Shown in pieces: positions 36,189 to 44,885 of a stretch of DNA of 64,000 nt. The stretch comes from Pseudomonadota bacterium (lineage in GTDB: Bacteria; Pseudomonadota; Gammaproteobacteria; Burkholderiales; Burkholderiaceae_E). The translations under genes were made by a program, and so were the position numbers. Location of the stretch: positions 1 to 64,000 of the forward strand of contig JAKPAM010000047.1 in assembly GCA_029779435.1 (NCBI GenBank), read 5' to 3'. Numbering within the stretch: the stretch's first letter is position 1; each line of letters opens with the position of its first letter. Below the pieces are notes generated by a model. It saw only the letters and a program-made list of their open reading frames with translations, ran no database searches and was not told where the DNA came from.

Positions 36189-38201
36189 GTGACGCGCATG
36201 GCTTGGATCGGAGGGCTGCTGGCGCTCGGCGTGCTGGCCGCGGCGGCGGCGGCCGTCGCGTGGTGGGCCGAGCATCAGCCGGCGGGCCGGGTAATGGCCG
36301 GCCGCATCGTCGCGAAGCTGGCGTCCGTCGATGTACGCCGCGACGTGTCGATCCCGATGTCCGATGGCGTCGCGCTGGCGGCCGACCTGTACCTGCCGTC
36401 CGGCGGCGCGCGGCGCGTGCCGACGATCCTGATGCGCACACCGTACGCGCGCGAGACGTCGATGGAGCGCGGCAGCGAGGCCCATCACCTGGCCCGGCAC
36501 GGATTCGCGGTCGTCGTGCAGAGCATGCGCGGGCGGTTCGGCTCGGGCGGCGAGTTCGCGCCTTATGCGATGTCGGCCGAAGACGGGACCGCGACGCTCG
36601 ACTGGATCGTCGCGCAGCCATGGTCGAACGGTCGCGTCGGCACTTATGGCTGCTCGGCGCTCGGCGAGACGCAGCTGATGCTGGGCGCGACCCGTCATCC
36701 GGCGCTGCGCGCGATGGTGCCGCAGAGCGCCGGCGGGGGCGTCGGCAGCGCGGGGGGACGCTATCGGTACTTCGGCATCTTCGAAGGCGGCATTCCGCTG
36801 CTGTCGTCGGCGGCGGGCTGGTTCTTCGAGAACGGCGCCAAGACCTCGGAGGACTCGCGCGCGCAGATCGCCCGTCCGCCGCGCGGCCGCGGGCCCGACG
36901 GCGCGTTGTCGCTGCAGGCGCTGCCGGTCGTCGACCTGGTGCGCAGCCAGAGTCCTTACCCCACCGACTTCGAGCGTTTGATGGGCCTGCCGCTGGCCAG
37001 CCCCGAATGGGAGCGCCTCGGCTACCTGAAGGACGGCGATCGGTTCGCCGCGCCGGCGCTGCACGTCAATAGCTGGTTCGACCAGGGCGTGTCGTCGACG
37101 CTGTTCGCCGCGCGGTTCATGGCCGAGAATGCGCAGACGCCCGAGGCGCGTCGCCAGCCGGTCATCATCGGTCCCGGCATGCATTGCACGGCGGGCATCA
37201 ACCGCGTGACCGATCGCGTCGGCGACCTGCCGGTCAGCGGGTCGCACGATCGCCTGTTCGGCACGTATCTGGCGTGGTTCGACCGATGGCTGCGCGATGC
37301 GCCGGCGGACGGCGGGGCCGAGGGCGAAGCCGCTGCCGCGCCGTTGTCCGCGACCTCGCCGCGCGCCGCGGCTTCCGTTTCGGCGCCTGCCTCGTCGGCA
37401 TACGCCTCGGCGTCTGCCCCGGCGTCCGCCCCGGCGTCCGCCCCGATGTCGCGAACGGCGATCGACGCCCTGCCCGCTTACCGCTTCTACGTGCTGCGCG
37501 AAGACCGCTGGCGGGATGCCGACGCCTGGCCGCCGCCGCAAGCCCGGCCGCGCCGCTGGTACCTGGACAGCCAGGGCCACGCGAATACCGCGGCCGGCGA
37601 CGGCCGCCTGGTCGACGCACCGCGTACCGGGCAGGCGATGGACCGGTTCACTTATGACCCGGCCGATCCGGTGCCCACGCGCGGCGGCACGTTCTGCTGC
37701 ACCAGCGACGAGCAGGCGCGCGAGGGTTCGGTCGACCAGCGCGACATCGAAACCCGCCGCGACGTGCTCGTCTACACGTCGGCTCCGCTGGCCGCGCCGC
37801 TGCGCATCACCGGTACCGTGCGGGCGCGGCTGCACGTGGCCACGTCGGCGCGCGACACCGATTTCGTCGCGCGGCTGGTCGACGTGGCACCCGACGGCCT
37901 GGCGCTGAACATCCGCGACAGCGGCTTGCGGCTGCGTTATCGCGACGGCTTCGATCGGCCGGCGCTGGCCGAGCCCGGCGCCGTCTATCCGATCGACATC
38001 GAGCTGGGCGACATCGCATGGCAAGTGCCGGCCGGCCATCGGCTGCGGCTGCAGGTATCGAGCAGCAACTTCCCGCGTTTCGAGCGCAACCTGAACACCG
38101 GCGGACGCAACGTCGACGAGGCGGTAAGTGTGACAGCGGTCAACGACGTGCGGCATGGATCTGCGTATCCTTCGTGGATCGAATTTCCGGTGCTCGAATG
38201 A
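36189..38201 (+). CDS. membrane-anchored CocE/NonD-family (peptidase S15) hydrolase
   Basis: The 670-residue protein begins at a GTG (36189), with an alternative ATG at 36198. It opens with a single hydrophobic helix (WIGGLLALGVLAAAAAAVAWW), so it is probably periplasmic and anchored. The S15/CocE catalytic domain follows: IPMSDGVALAADLYLP, MRTPYAR, a VQSMRGRFGSGGEF segment, and the nucleophile elbow YGCSALGETQ with the serine. A C-terminal jelly-roll half contains RDTDFVARLVDVAPDG. A Ser/Ala/Pro repeat (about residues 390-420) interrupts the domain. Family members cleave X-Pro peptides, acyl esters or beta-lactam side chains. Here it may process or release the NRPS product outside the cytoplasm, which is an inference from context. 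Confidence 0.85.
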   Translation: MTRMAWIGGLLALGVLAAAAAAVAWWAEHQPAGRVMAGRIVAKLASVDVRRDVSIPMSDGVALAADLYLPSGGARRVPTILMRTPYARETSMERGSEAHHLARHGFAVVVQSMRGRFGSGGEFAPYAMSAEDGTATLDWIVAQPWSNGRVGTYGCSALGETQLMLGATRHPALRAMVPQSAGGGVGSAGGRYRYFGIFEGGIPLLSSAAGWFFENGAKTSEDSRAQIARPPRGRGPDGALSLQALPVVDLVRSQSPYPTDFERLMGLPLASPEWERLGYLKDGDRFAAPALHVNSWFDQGVSSTLFAARFMAENAQTPEARRQPVIIGPGMHCTAGINRVTDRVGDLPVSGSHDRLFGTYLAWFDRWLRDAPADGGAEGEAAAAPLSATSPRAAASVSAPASSAYASASAPASAPASAPMSRTAIDALPAYRFYVLREDRWRDADAWPPPQARPRRWYLDSQGHANTAAGDGRLVDAPRTGQAMDRFTYDPADPVPTRGGTFCCTSDEQAREGSVDQRDIETRRDVLVYTSAPLAAPLRITGTVRARLHVATSARDTDFVARLVDVAPDGLALNIRDSGLRLRYRDGFDRPALAEPGAVYPIDIELGDIAWQVPAGHRLRLQVSSSNFPRFERNLNTGGRNVDEAVSVTAVNDVRHGSAYPSWIEFPVLE

Positions 38202-38905
38202 CAGAATTGCGGGGAATGCGGCGCCTCGACTCGCAGCCTGCCTGCTGGCAGATCGATCTCGATGAGCCGGCGCTGGACGCGACCGGGGCGCTGCTGGCCG
38301 ACGATGAGCGGGCGCGCGCCGCACGCTTCGTCCGGCCGCTGCTGGCCGAGCGCTACCGGCGCGCGCATGGCGCGCTGCGCTGGCTGCTGGGCCGGCATTG
38401 CGGCGTCGACGGCGGCGGCCTGCGCTTCGACGCGAATGCGCACGGCAAGCCGTCGCTGCGCGAGGCACCCGGCATGCCGCGCCCGTCGGCGGCGCTGCCG
38501 CATTTCAACCTCAGCCACAGCGATCGCCATGCGCTGGTGGCGATCTGCGACGACGCGCCGGTGGGCGTGGACATCGAGGCGCTGCGCGAGATTCGCGACC
38601 TGGACGGCTGGGCCGTCGCGCAACTGAGCGAACGCGAGCGCGCGCAATGGCGGGCGCTGCCCGACGCGGATCGCACGACGGCGTTCCTGTACGGGTGGAC
38701 CCGCAAGGAAGCGGCGCTCAAGGCCTTGGGCGTCGGTCTCGCGCAGGTGGCGCCCGCGCAGATCGACGTCGGACTCGAACCGTTGGCCGGACCGGTGACG
38801 CTGGGGCCGGCGCAGTGGCGCCTGCGCTGGCTGGGGCCGCTCGATTGCGACGGAGCGGTGGTGGCGTCGCTGGCCGTGGCCGACACGGGAGCGGATGCAC
38901 GGTGA
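38198..38905 (+). CDS. Sfp-type 4'-phosphopantetheinyl transferase
   Basis: This 235-residue enzyme transfers phosphopantetheine from CoA to the carrier-domain serines and is needed to activate the two megasynthases. The start ATG overlaps the preceding stop (ATGA). The Sfp/HetI signatures are present: FNLSHSDRHALVAI, the metal-binding GVDIEALREI and WTRKEAALKALG. The first lies near residue 105, the second near 125 and the third near 170, a normal arrangement. Its place inside the operon, coupled on both sides, points to dedicated activation of the four carrier domains encoded here. Confidence 0.93.
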   Translation: MTELRGMRRLDSQPACWQIDLDEPALDATGALLADDERARAARFVRPLLAERYRRAHGALRWLLGRHCGVDGGGLRFDANAHGKPSLREAPGMPRPSAALPHFNLSHSDRHALVAICDDAPVGVDIEALREIRDLDGWAVAQLSERERAQWRALPDADRTTAFLYGWTRKEAALKALGVGLAQVAPAQIDVGLEPLAGPVTLGPAQWRLRWLGPLDCDGAVVASLAVADTGADAR

Positions 38906-39786
38906 GGCCGCTGCACGTCGACCACGACGGGCGCCGCCTGGCGGCGATCCTGCACGAGCGCGCCACGGCGACCGGCGAGCGCGGCGTCACGGCGGCGGGT
39001 GGTGCGGCCATGCCGGCCGCTGCGGCCGCGCCGGCGGCGCTGCTGGTCTGCAATCCGTTCGGTCAGGAAGCCGTCCGCGTCCATCGGATGCAGCGGGTGT
39101 TGTGTGAGCAATTGCTGCGCGGCGGCCTGCCGTCGCTGCGTTTCGACTACTACGGCGCCGGCGAGTCGCTCGGCGATGACGAGCAGGCCGACCCGGCCGG
39201 ATGGGTCGGCGACATCCTGGCAGCCGACCGGGCGCTGCGCGCGCAGACCGGGGCCACGCGCGTCGTGTGGCTCGGTGCGCGGCTCGGCGCGACGCTGGCG
39301 TTGCTGGCATCGGTCTCGGCGCGGCCCGCCGACCGGCCGGCGGGCCTCGTGTTGTGGGAGCCGGTGATCGATGGCGCCGCCTATGCGCGCAGCCTGTCCT
39401 GCGATCACGAGCGCGCGCTGCGATCGAGCTTCGGCCCGTTCCTGCGCCGTGCCCGGCGGCGGGATCGCCCGCAGTGGATCGGATTCGGCGTCGGGCCCGC
39501 GATGCGCGAGCAACTCGAGGCGCTGCGCGCACCGCTGCCGCCGGCCGGTCTGCCGGTGGCCGTGGTCGGCTCGCCGTCGGCCGACGATGCGGCACGCTTC
39601 GAGCCGCCGTTGCAGGCGTGGTGCGAGCGCGCCGTGGCGCAGGCCGTGCAGGCGGGCCTGCCGGTACCGAGGCGCGTCACGCTGAGCCACCAGTTCGACT
39701 GGACCGCCGAGGATGCGTTGAACACCGCGCTGGTGCCGGCGCCCGCGGTGCGCCTGCTGCGCGCCGAGATCGAAGCGATGCGATGA
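38902..39786 (+). CDS. alpha/beta-hydrolase-fold protein resembling exosortase-A-associated hydrolase 2 (copy 1)
   Basis: The 294-residue protein starts at a GTG overlapping the previous stop (GTGA). It has CNPFGQEAVRVHRMQR, a FDYYGAGESLGDD turn and the elbow sequence WLGARLGATLALLAS. At the nucleophile position of the elbow (G-x-Nu-x-G) there is an arginine near residue 128 instead of Ser, Cys or Asp. The same replacement is a feature I recall for the TIGR03101-type 'hydrolase 2' of exosortase-A loci. The C-terminus shows HQFDWTAEDALNTALVP. It is coupled by a 4-bp overlap to the next hydrolase, and the pair is repeated downstream. It may bind, not hydrolyse, an acyl substrate. Confidence 0.75.
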   Translation: MRPLHVDHDGRRLAAILHERATATGERGVTAAGGAAMPAAAAAPAALLVCNPFGQEAVRVHRMQRVLCEQLLRGGLPSLRFDYYGAGESLGDDEQADPAGWVGDILAADRALRAQTGATRVVWLGARLGATLALLASVSARPADRPAGLVLWEPVIDGAAYARSLSCDHERALRSSFGPFLRRARRRDRPQWIGFGVGPAMREQLEALRAPLPPAGLPVAVVGSPSADDAARFEPPLQAWCERAVAQAVQAGLPVPRRVTLSHQFDWTAEDALNTALVPAPAVRLLRAEIEAMR

Positions 39787-40682
39787 CCGAGCCCCTGCTT
39801 TCTCCTGTCGATGCCGGAGGCGATGCCGTACGCGAATCGCTGTGCCAGTTCGGTAATGCCGGGCAGCTGATCGGCACGCTCACGCACGGTACCGACCTGG
39901 GCGAACGTACTCCCGATGTCGGCGTGCTGCTGTTCAATGCGGGCGTCGTCGCGCGCATGGGGCCGCACCGCTTCAACGTGAAGCTGGCGCGCCGGCTGGC
40001 GCGGCTCGGTCATTCGAGCCTGCGCTTCGACCTGTCCGGCCAGGGTGACAGCGGCGCGGCGCCGGGCACGCTCGACTATCACGGCCAGACGGCGCAGGAC
40101 ATACGCGACGCGACCGAACGGTTGGCGAGCGAGACCGGCGCGCGGCGCTTCGTCATCGTGGGCATCTGCTCGGCGGCGCAGGCCGGCTGGCACGCGGCGC
40201 TGCGGGATCCGCGGATCGTCGGCCTGACGATGATCGACGGCCACGTGTATCCGACGCGCTGGACGCCGCTCGCGCATCGCTGGCAGCGCTGGCGCGAGCG
40301 ATCGATCGGCGAGCAGATCGCGTTCATCGGCCGCAAGCTGCGCAGCGTGCTGCCGGGCGGCACGCCGATCGTCGACCCGATCCCGTCGGCAGACGGGCCG
40401 CCGATCGATGACGACGTGCCGGTCGCGCCGACCTCCCGCGACGAGTACGCGCGCGGCATGCAGGCGCTGGCCGATCGCGGTACGCGATCGATGGTCGTGT
40501 TCACCAGCGGATGGATGCGCTACTACAGCTATACGGGGCAGTTCGCGGCCACGTTCGGCCGGTATCCGTTCTGCCGGTCGGTGCAGCTGGAATTCGCGCC
40601 GCAGTTCGACCACACGCTGACGCTGCTCGAAAGCCAGGACACGATGATGGAATGGATCGAACAATGGATCGCCAAGTGTTGA
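39783..40682 (+). CDS. alpha/beta hydrolase resembling exosortase-A-associated hydrolase 1 (copy 1), Cys nucleophile
   Basis: The 299-residue hydrolase overlaps the previous stop (ATGA). It shows LLFNAGVVARMGPHRFNVKLAR, the strand/turn FDLSGQGDSG and the elbow VGICSAAQAGW, where the nucleophile position is a cysteine (near residue 129). A late PQFDHTLT supplies the candidate catalytic histidine. A cysteine elbow of this type is known to me from the TIGR03100 'hydrolase 1' group. Cys-type thioesterases act in some polyketide pathways, so it is a candidate for in-trans release of the carrier-bound product. That role is inferred from context only. Confidence 0.77.
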   Translation: MTEPLLSPVDAGGDAVRESLCQFGNAGQLIGTLTHGTDLGERTPDVGVLLFNAGVVARMGPHRFNVKLARRLARLGHSSLRFDLSGQGDSGAAPGTLDYHGQTAQDIRDATERLASETGARRFVIVGICSAAQAGWHAALRDPRIVGLTMIDGHVYPTRWTPLAHRWQRWRERSIGEQIAFIGRKLRSVLPGGTPIVDPIPSADGPPIDDDVPVAPTSRDEYARGMQALADRGTRSMVVFTSGWMRYYSYTGQFAATFGRYPFCRSVQLEFAPQFDHTLTLLESQDTMMEWIEQWIAKC

Positions 40683-41575
40683 ACGCCAAAGTGCCGCGGG
40701 CCGCGTCGGAGCCGCCGTCGCCCTCGATCGAGGCCGCGCCGCCGGTCGGGGGCTGGTGGCGCCGGCGATGGGCGTCGATGACGGGGGCGCCGGCCGCTGG
40801 ATCGCCGGCCGCCGACCCCCGCGCGGCGGTCTCCGACTATGAACGGCGCTTCACCGAGAACACCAGCGAAAACCTGTTTCGCGGCGTATTCGACTCGGCC
40901 GAGGCGGCGCGCCGGTCGGCACCCGATACGCGGCCGATCGGTTATGACAACCCGGAGTCGGCGGCGCTGTACTTCGGCCGGATGCGGCACGAGCAGTACG
41001 ACTACCCGGCGATGTTCTGGATGCAGCAGGCGCTGCAGGCCGGCATGCGCTCGATCTTCGACGTCGGCGGCCACGTCGGCATCAAGTTCTATGCGTTCTC
41101 CGAACCGCTGGCCCTGCCCGCCGATACGCGCTGGCTGGTGTGCGACGTGCCGGCCGTCGTCGAGCGCGGCACGGCCGTCGCGGCGCGGCGTGCGGTCAAC
41201 GAGCGCCTGTCGTTCACGCCGCGCTACGAGGCGCTGGACGGGCACGACCTGCTGTTCGCCTCGGGCGCGCTGCAGTACCTGCCGATGACGCTCGCGCAGT
41301 GGCTCGATACGATCGCGCGCCGGCCGCGGCGGATCGTCATCAACACGACGCCGGTCCATCCGCAGTTCGATTTCCATACGCTCAACGGCATCGGCACGGC
41401 CTACTGTCCTTATCACGTGTTCGCCGAGACGCCGTTCCTCGAAGGACTCGCGCAGCGCGGCTATGTGCTGCGCGACCGCTGGATCAATCCGGACAAGCGC
41501 TTGACGCTGCCCGGCGATCCGGCGCACAGCCTCGACCACTACAGCGGGTTCTGCTTCGATCTGAACGCCGGCTGA
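40664..41575 (+). CDS. SAM-dependent methyltransferase, TIGR04325-like
   Basis: The product is 303 residues if translation starts at the ATG at 40664, within the end of the preceding gene; another ATG lies at 40652. After a Pro/Ala-rich, variable N-terminus it has YDNPESAALYF, the SAM-binding strand IFDVGGHVGIKFY, an LVCDVPAVVE segment and LLFASGALQYLP. This order matches the TIGR04325 methyltransferase group, often found in polysaccharide clusters. The gene separates the two hydrolase pairs. It may methylate a sugar or the peptide moiety, and the acceptor is unknown. Confidence 0.75.
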   Translation: MDRQVLNAKVPRAASEPPSPSIEAAPPVGGWWRRRWASMTGAPAAGSPAADPRAAVSDYERRFTENTSENLFRGVFDSAEAARRSAPDTRPIGYDNPESAALYFGRMRHEQYDYPAMFWMQQALQAGMRSIFDVGGHVGIKFYAFSEPLALPADTRWLVCDVPAVVERGTAVAARRAVNERLSFTPRYEALDGHDLLFASGALQYLPMTLAQWLDTIARRPRRIVINTTPVHPQFDFHTLNGIGTAYCPYHVFAETPFLEGLAQRGYVLRDRWINPDKRLTLPGDPAHSLDHYSGFCFDLNAG

Positions 41576-41699
41576 GGCCATCCGGCGGGCCGGTGTCCGC
41601 GCCGGTCCCGTCGGCCGCCGTCCGGCGGCTTCGGGTGGACGCCTCGATGCGCGGGCTCGCACATTGCCTGTCGATGACACTCGTTCAGGTAATGGTTCG

Positions 41700-42476
41700 A
41701 TGCGCGCGTTCCGGTTCCAGGCCAATGGTAGAGAGTTGGCGGCAGTCTTCCATGGAGCCGACGGTCAGTGCGGGGTGCTGTTCTGCAATCCGTTCGGCCA
41801 GGAAGCGGTGCGCGTCCATCGGATGCAGCGCGTGCTGGCCGAGCGCCTGAGCCGCGCGGGCTTGCCGGTGCTGCGCGTCGACTGGTTCGGCTGCGGCGAT
41901 TCGCTCGGCGACGATGCCGAAGGCGACCTGCTCGGCTGGCGCGACGATCTGCTGGCCGCCGATCAGCGGCTGCGCCGGATGGGCGGCTGCACGCGCACGA
42001 TCTGGATCGGCATGCGGCTGGGCGCGACGCTGGCCGTGCTGGCATCGATGGACGCGCGGCCCGCGCCCGCCGGCCTCGTGCTATGGGAGCCGGTCACCGA
42101 CGGTGCGGTCTATCTCGAACAACTGCGGCTCGATCACCGACGCGCGCTGGCCACGGCGTACGGGCCATGGCTGCGCGATCCGTCGGTGCCCGCATCCGGC
42201 GCCGACGAGGCGATCGGTTTCGCGATCGGCGACAGGCTGAGCCGGCAATTGGTGAGCCTGTCGCTGTTCGGATCGGTGCTGCGCGTGCCGGCCGTCATCA
42301 TCGCGCCGCCCGGGCATCCGGCGCTGGCCTGGCGTGCCGCGCCCGACGTGCCGCCGCCGCGCGTCGTGCCGTTCGCGCACCGGTTCGACTGGACCGCCGA
42401 GGAGGCGATCAACACGGCGCTGGTGCCGGCCGACGCGGTCGCGCTGCTGCTGCAAGCCGTCGAGGGCCTGCGATGA
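41700..42476 (+). CDS. alpha/beta-hydrolase-fold protein resembling exosortase-A-associated hydrolase 2 (copy 2)
   Basis: This is the second copy of the hydrolase-2-like gene (258 residues). It shares with copy 1 the CNPFGQEAVRVHRMQRVL segment, a VDWFGCGDSLGDD turn and the elbow WIGMRLGATLAVLAS, again with arginine at the nucleophile position (near residue 107). The end, HRFDWTAEEAINTALVPADAV, is also shared. It lacks the N-terminal Ala-rich linker of copy 1. It begins after a 124-bp gap, the largest inside the main operon, and overlaps the next gene by ATGA. Identical partner order shows that the two pairs arose by duplication of a bicistronic unit. Confidence 0.75.
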   Translation: MRAFRFQANGRELAAVFHGADGQCGVLFCNPFGQEAVRVHRMQRVLAERLSRAGLPVLRVDWFGCGDSLGDDAEGDLLGWRDDLLAADQRLRRMGGCTRTIWIGMRLGATLAVLASMDARPAPAGLVLWEPVTDGAVYLEQLRLDHRRALATAYGPWLRDPSVPASGADEAIGFAIGDRLSRQLVSLSLFGSVLRVPAVIIAPPGHPALAWRAAPDVPPPRVVPFAHRFDWTAEEAINTALVPADAVALLLQAVEGLR

Positions 42477-43483
42477 GCGAAGAACGCGTCGGCGCGCTGA
42501 CCGAGTCGGTGCTGGCCTTCGGAGGCGGCGAGCATTTGTCGGGCGTATTGACACGGGTTAGCGGGCCGGCCTGCGTGCAGGGGGCCGGCATCGCCTCGAT
42601 GTCGTCGCCGGAACGGGGCGGCCTGGGCGTGCTGCTGCTGAACGCGGGCGTCATCGCGCGCACCGGACCGCATCGCTTCAACGTGAAGCTGGCGCGCGCG
42701 CTGGCGAACCACGGGCTGCCGGTGCTGCGGTTCGACGTATCGGGGCAGGGCGACAGCGGCACGACGGCCGATGCGCTGCCGCAGTCACAACAAGTGACGA
42801 ATGACATCGTCGGCGCGATCGACGTAATGGAGCGCATGGCGGGTGTCGAGCAGGTGCTGATCGTCGGCCTGTGTTCGGGCGCGAACCAGGGATGGATCGC
42901 CGCGCTGGTCGATCCACGCATAGCCGGTCTGGTGATGATCGATCCGTTCGCGTATCCGACGGGAAAGACGCTGGCTAAGTATCATTGGCGCCGCATCCGG
43001 CTGCGCGGTGCGCGCGGGAATCTGTCGCTTGCCGGAAGGTCGCTGCGCAAGGCGGCTGGATATTTGTTGCAAGAGGTGTCTAGGCGTCTCAAGCAATCGA
43101 GCAATGTGTCGATGAGTGAGGAATCCGACTACGAATCACGCCTGCCACTAAGCGAATATGTGCAAGGCATGCAACGGCTCGTCGACCGTGGTGTCAATCT
43201 ATTGCTGATCTACACGGGATCATGGTCTCGCCACTATAGTTATCCCGAGCAGTTTTCCGATCTTTTCGGCCCTTACCCTTTCGCCGCGCAAATCCAGTGC
43301 GAGTACGTCCCTCAGTTCGATCACACGCTGACCTTGGTCTCGACCCAGCAAAAGATGATTCGTCGGATCGAATCGTGGATCGAACTCGTCCTGGCCCAGC
43401 ACCAGCTGTCGCGGTCGGACCGGGTGCGCGTCGCGGCGTCCCGTCCGGCGTGCCCGACCGAGCTGCTGGCCGCCGGCCGATGA
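42473..43483 (+). CDS. alpha/beta hydrolase resembling exosortase-A-associated hydrolase 1 (copy 2), Cys nucleophile
   Basis: The 336-residue partner of the second pair shows LLLNAGVIARTGPHRFNVKLARAL, FDVSGQGDSG, the cysteine elbow VGLCSGANQGW (cysteine near residue 134) and the late PQFDHTLTLVSTQ with the candidate histidine. It is longer than copy 1 by a basic middle insertion (RLRGARGNLSLAGRSLRK) and a C-terminal tail. From about 42960 to 43330 the codon use shifts, with many A/T-ending codons unlike the rest of the operon, suggesting that this segment was exchanged by recombination. Both ends overlap neighbours by 4 bp. Confidence 0.77.
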   Translation: MSEERVGALTESVLAFGGGEHLSGVLTRVSGPACVQGAGIASMSSPERGGLGVLLLNAGVIARTGPHRFNVKLARALANHGLPVLRFDVSGQGDSGTTADALPQSQQVTNDIVGAIDVMERMAGVEQVLIVGLCSGANQGWIAALVDPRIAGLVMIDPFAYPTGKTLAKYHWRRIRLRGARGNLSLAGRSLRKAAGYLLQEVSRRLKQSSNVSMSEESDYESRLPLSEYVQGMQRLVDRGVNLLLIYTGSWSRHYSYPEQFSDLFGPYPFAAQIQCEYVPQFDHTLTLVSTQQKMIRRIESWIELVLAQHQLSRSDRVRVAASRPACPTELLAAGR

Positions 43484-44883
43484 CGCAGGTTCCGACACGC
43501 GACGCGGGTCCGGTGGATTTCCGGCGGGACGTCTATTGCGTGTTGGGCCTGCCGTTCGATGCCGCCGGCACCGAGGCGGTGCTGGCGCGGCTGCGCGATG
43601 CGGCCGAGACGCGCACGCGCTGCGTGCTGACCACGCCCAACGTCAATTTCATCGCGGCCGCGATGCGCAACGAACGCTTTCGCGACGATGTGCTCAAGAG
43701 CGACCTGTGCGTGCCCGATGGCATGCCGATCGTATGGCTGGCGTGGCTGTTGCGGATTCCGCTGCGCGATCGCGTCTCGGGGTCGGATTTGTTCGAGCGG
43801 CTGGCGCAGCCGGGCGCGTACAAGCCGATGCGCGTGTTCCTGTTCGGCGGACAGGGCGGCGTGGCCGCGCGGGCGCGCAAGCGGATCAACGAGCAGGTCG
43901 GCGGCGTGCATTGCGTCGGCTACGTCGAGCCGGCCGTCGGGTCGGTCGACACGCTGAGCGATCCGGCGCTGATCGCGCGGATCAACGCGCAGCGCAGCGA
44001 CTTCCTGATCCTGTCGCTGGGCGCCGAGAAGGCGCAGGCCTGGATCGAGCGCAATCTCGCCGCGCTGCAGCCGCCGATCATCAGCCACCTGGGGGCGGTG
44101 CTCAAGTTCGCGGCGGGCACGATCCGGCGTGCGCCGCGGTGGGCGCAATCGATCGGACTCGAATGGGTCTGGCGGATGAAGGAAGAACCTCATCTGTGGC
44201 GGCGCTACTTCGACGACGGCCGTGCGCTGCTCGGCGTGCTGCTGCGTCGCCAACTGCCGCAGTTGCTGCGCGCCGCGTACTCGCGTCCCGGGCGCCAGGC
44301 GCCGGAGGTCGTCATCGAGACGCGCGTCGACGCGCGGATCCTGCGGTTGCGCGGCGCCTGGCGCGCGCCGGACCTGTTGCCGCTGCGCGAAGCCTTCGAG
44401 CAGGTCGCGGCGACGCGGCTGCGCGTGGGGCTGGACCTGTCGAAGGTCACGCACATGGACAGCGCGGCGATCGGCCTGCTGCTGCTGTTGCGCGGGCATT
44501 GCCTGCGGTTCGGATTGACGATGCAGATCATCGGCGCGTCGGACGCGGTGACGCGGTGCTTCGATTTCCACTGCGTCGGATACCTGCTCGACACGATGGA
44601 ATCGATCGCTCCGATCACGCGCGTGAACCTGGCCGCGTTCGTCGACAGCCGGATGCAGGTGCCGGCGGGCCCCGGCGACACGATGATGCGCACGGACGCC
44701 CGCACGTTGCCCGATGCGATGACGGACGCGGTGGCGAATTCGACGCCGGCTGCGGTGGCTGGCGCGCCGGCCAGTCCGGTCGCGGGTCCGGTCGCCGCTC
44801 CGGCGGCCGAGGCATCGGCCGGCGCGGCCGCCGATGTCTCGGAACGCGCGCCGACGCCCGCCGAACGCGTATCCACGCGTTGA
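43480..44883 (+). CDS. WecG/TagA/CpsF-family glycosyltransferase fused to a STAS domain
   Basis: The 467-residue protein has two parts. Residues 15-240 form a WecG/TagA (GT26) glycosyltransferase: TTPNVNFIAAAMRN, DLCVPDGMPIVWLA, GSDLFERLA and FLFGGQGGVAARA. This family adds an early sugar to a polyprenyl-linked acceptor at the cytoplasmic membrane. Residues about 280-390 form a STAS domain with the characteristic DLSKVTHMDSAAIGLLLLLRG, as in anti-sigma-factor antagonists. An Ala/Pro-rich tail follows. The ATG overlaps the previous stop. A fused STAS domain suggests regulation of the transferase by phosphorylation or partner binding, which is inferred. This is the first polysaccharide gene of the operon. 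Confidence 0.88.
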   Translation: MTQVPTRDAGPVDFRRDVYCVLGLPFDAAGTEAVLARLRDAAETRTRCVLTTPNVNFIAAAMRNERFRDDVLKSDLCVPDGMPIVWLAWLLRIPLRDRVSGSDLFERLAQPGAYKPMRVFLFGGQGGVAARARKRINEQVGGVHCVGYVEPAVGSVDTLSDPALIARINAQRSDFLILSLGAEKAQAWIERNLAALQPPIISHLGAVLKFAAGTIRRAPRWAQSIGLEWVWRMKEEPHLWRRYFDDGRALLGVLLRRQLPQLLRAAYSRPGRQAPEVVIETRVDARILRLRGAWRAPDLLPLREAFEQVAATRLRVGLDLSKVTHMDSAAIGLLLLLRGHCLRFGLTMQIIGASDAVTRCFDFHCVGYLLDTMESIAPITRVNLAAFVDSRMQVPAGPGDTMMRTDARTLPDAMTDAVANSTPAAVAGAPASPVAGPVAAPAAEASAGAAADVSERAPTPAERVSTR

Positions 44884-44885
44884 CG

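Noticed and set aside
32336-36199. 1287-codon minus-strand ORF opposite the NRPS
   Set aside because: It is a shadow frame of the synthetase on the opposite strand, rich in Arg/His/Gln, with no motifs.
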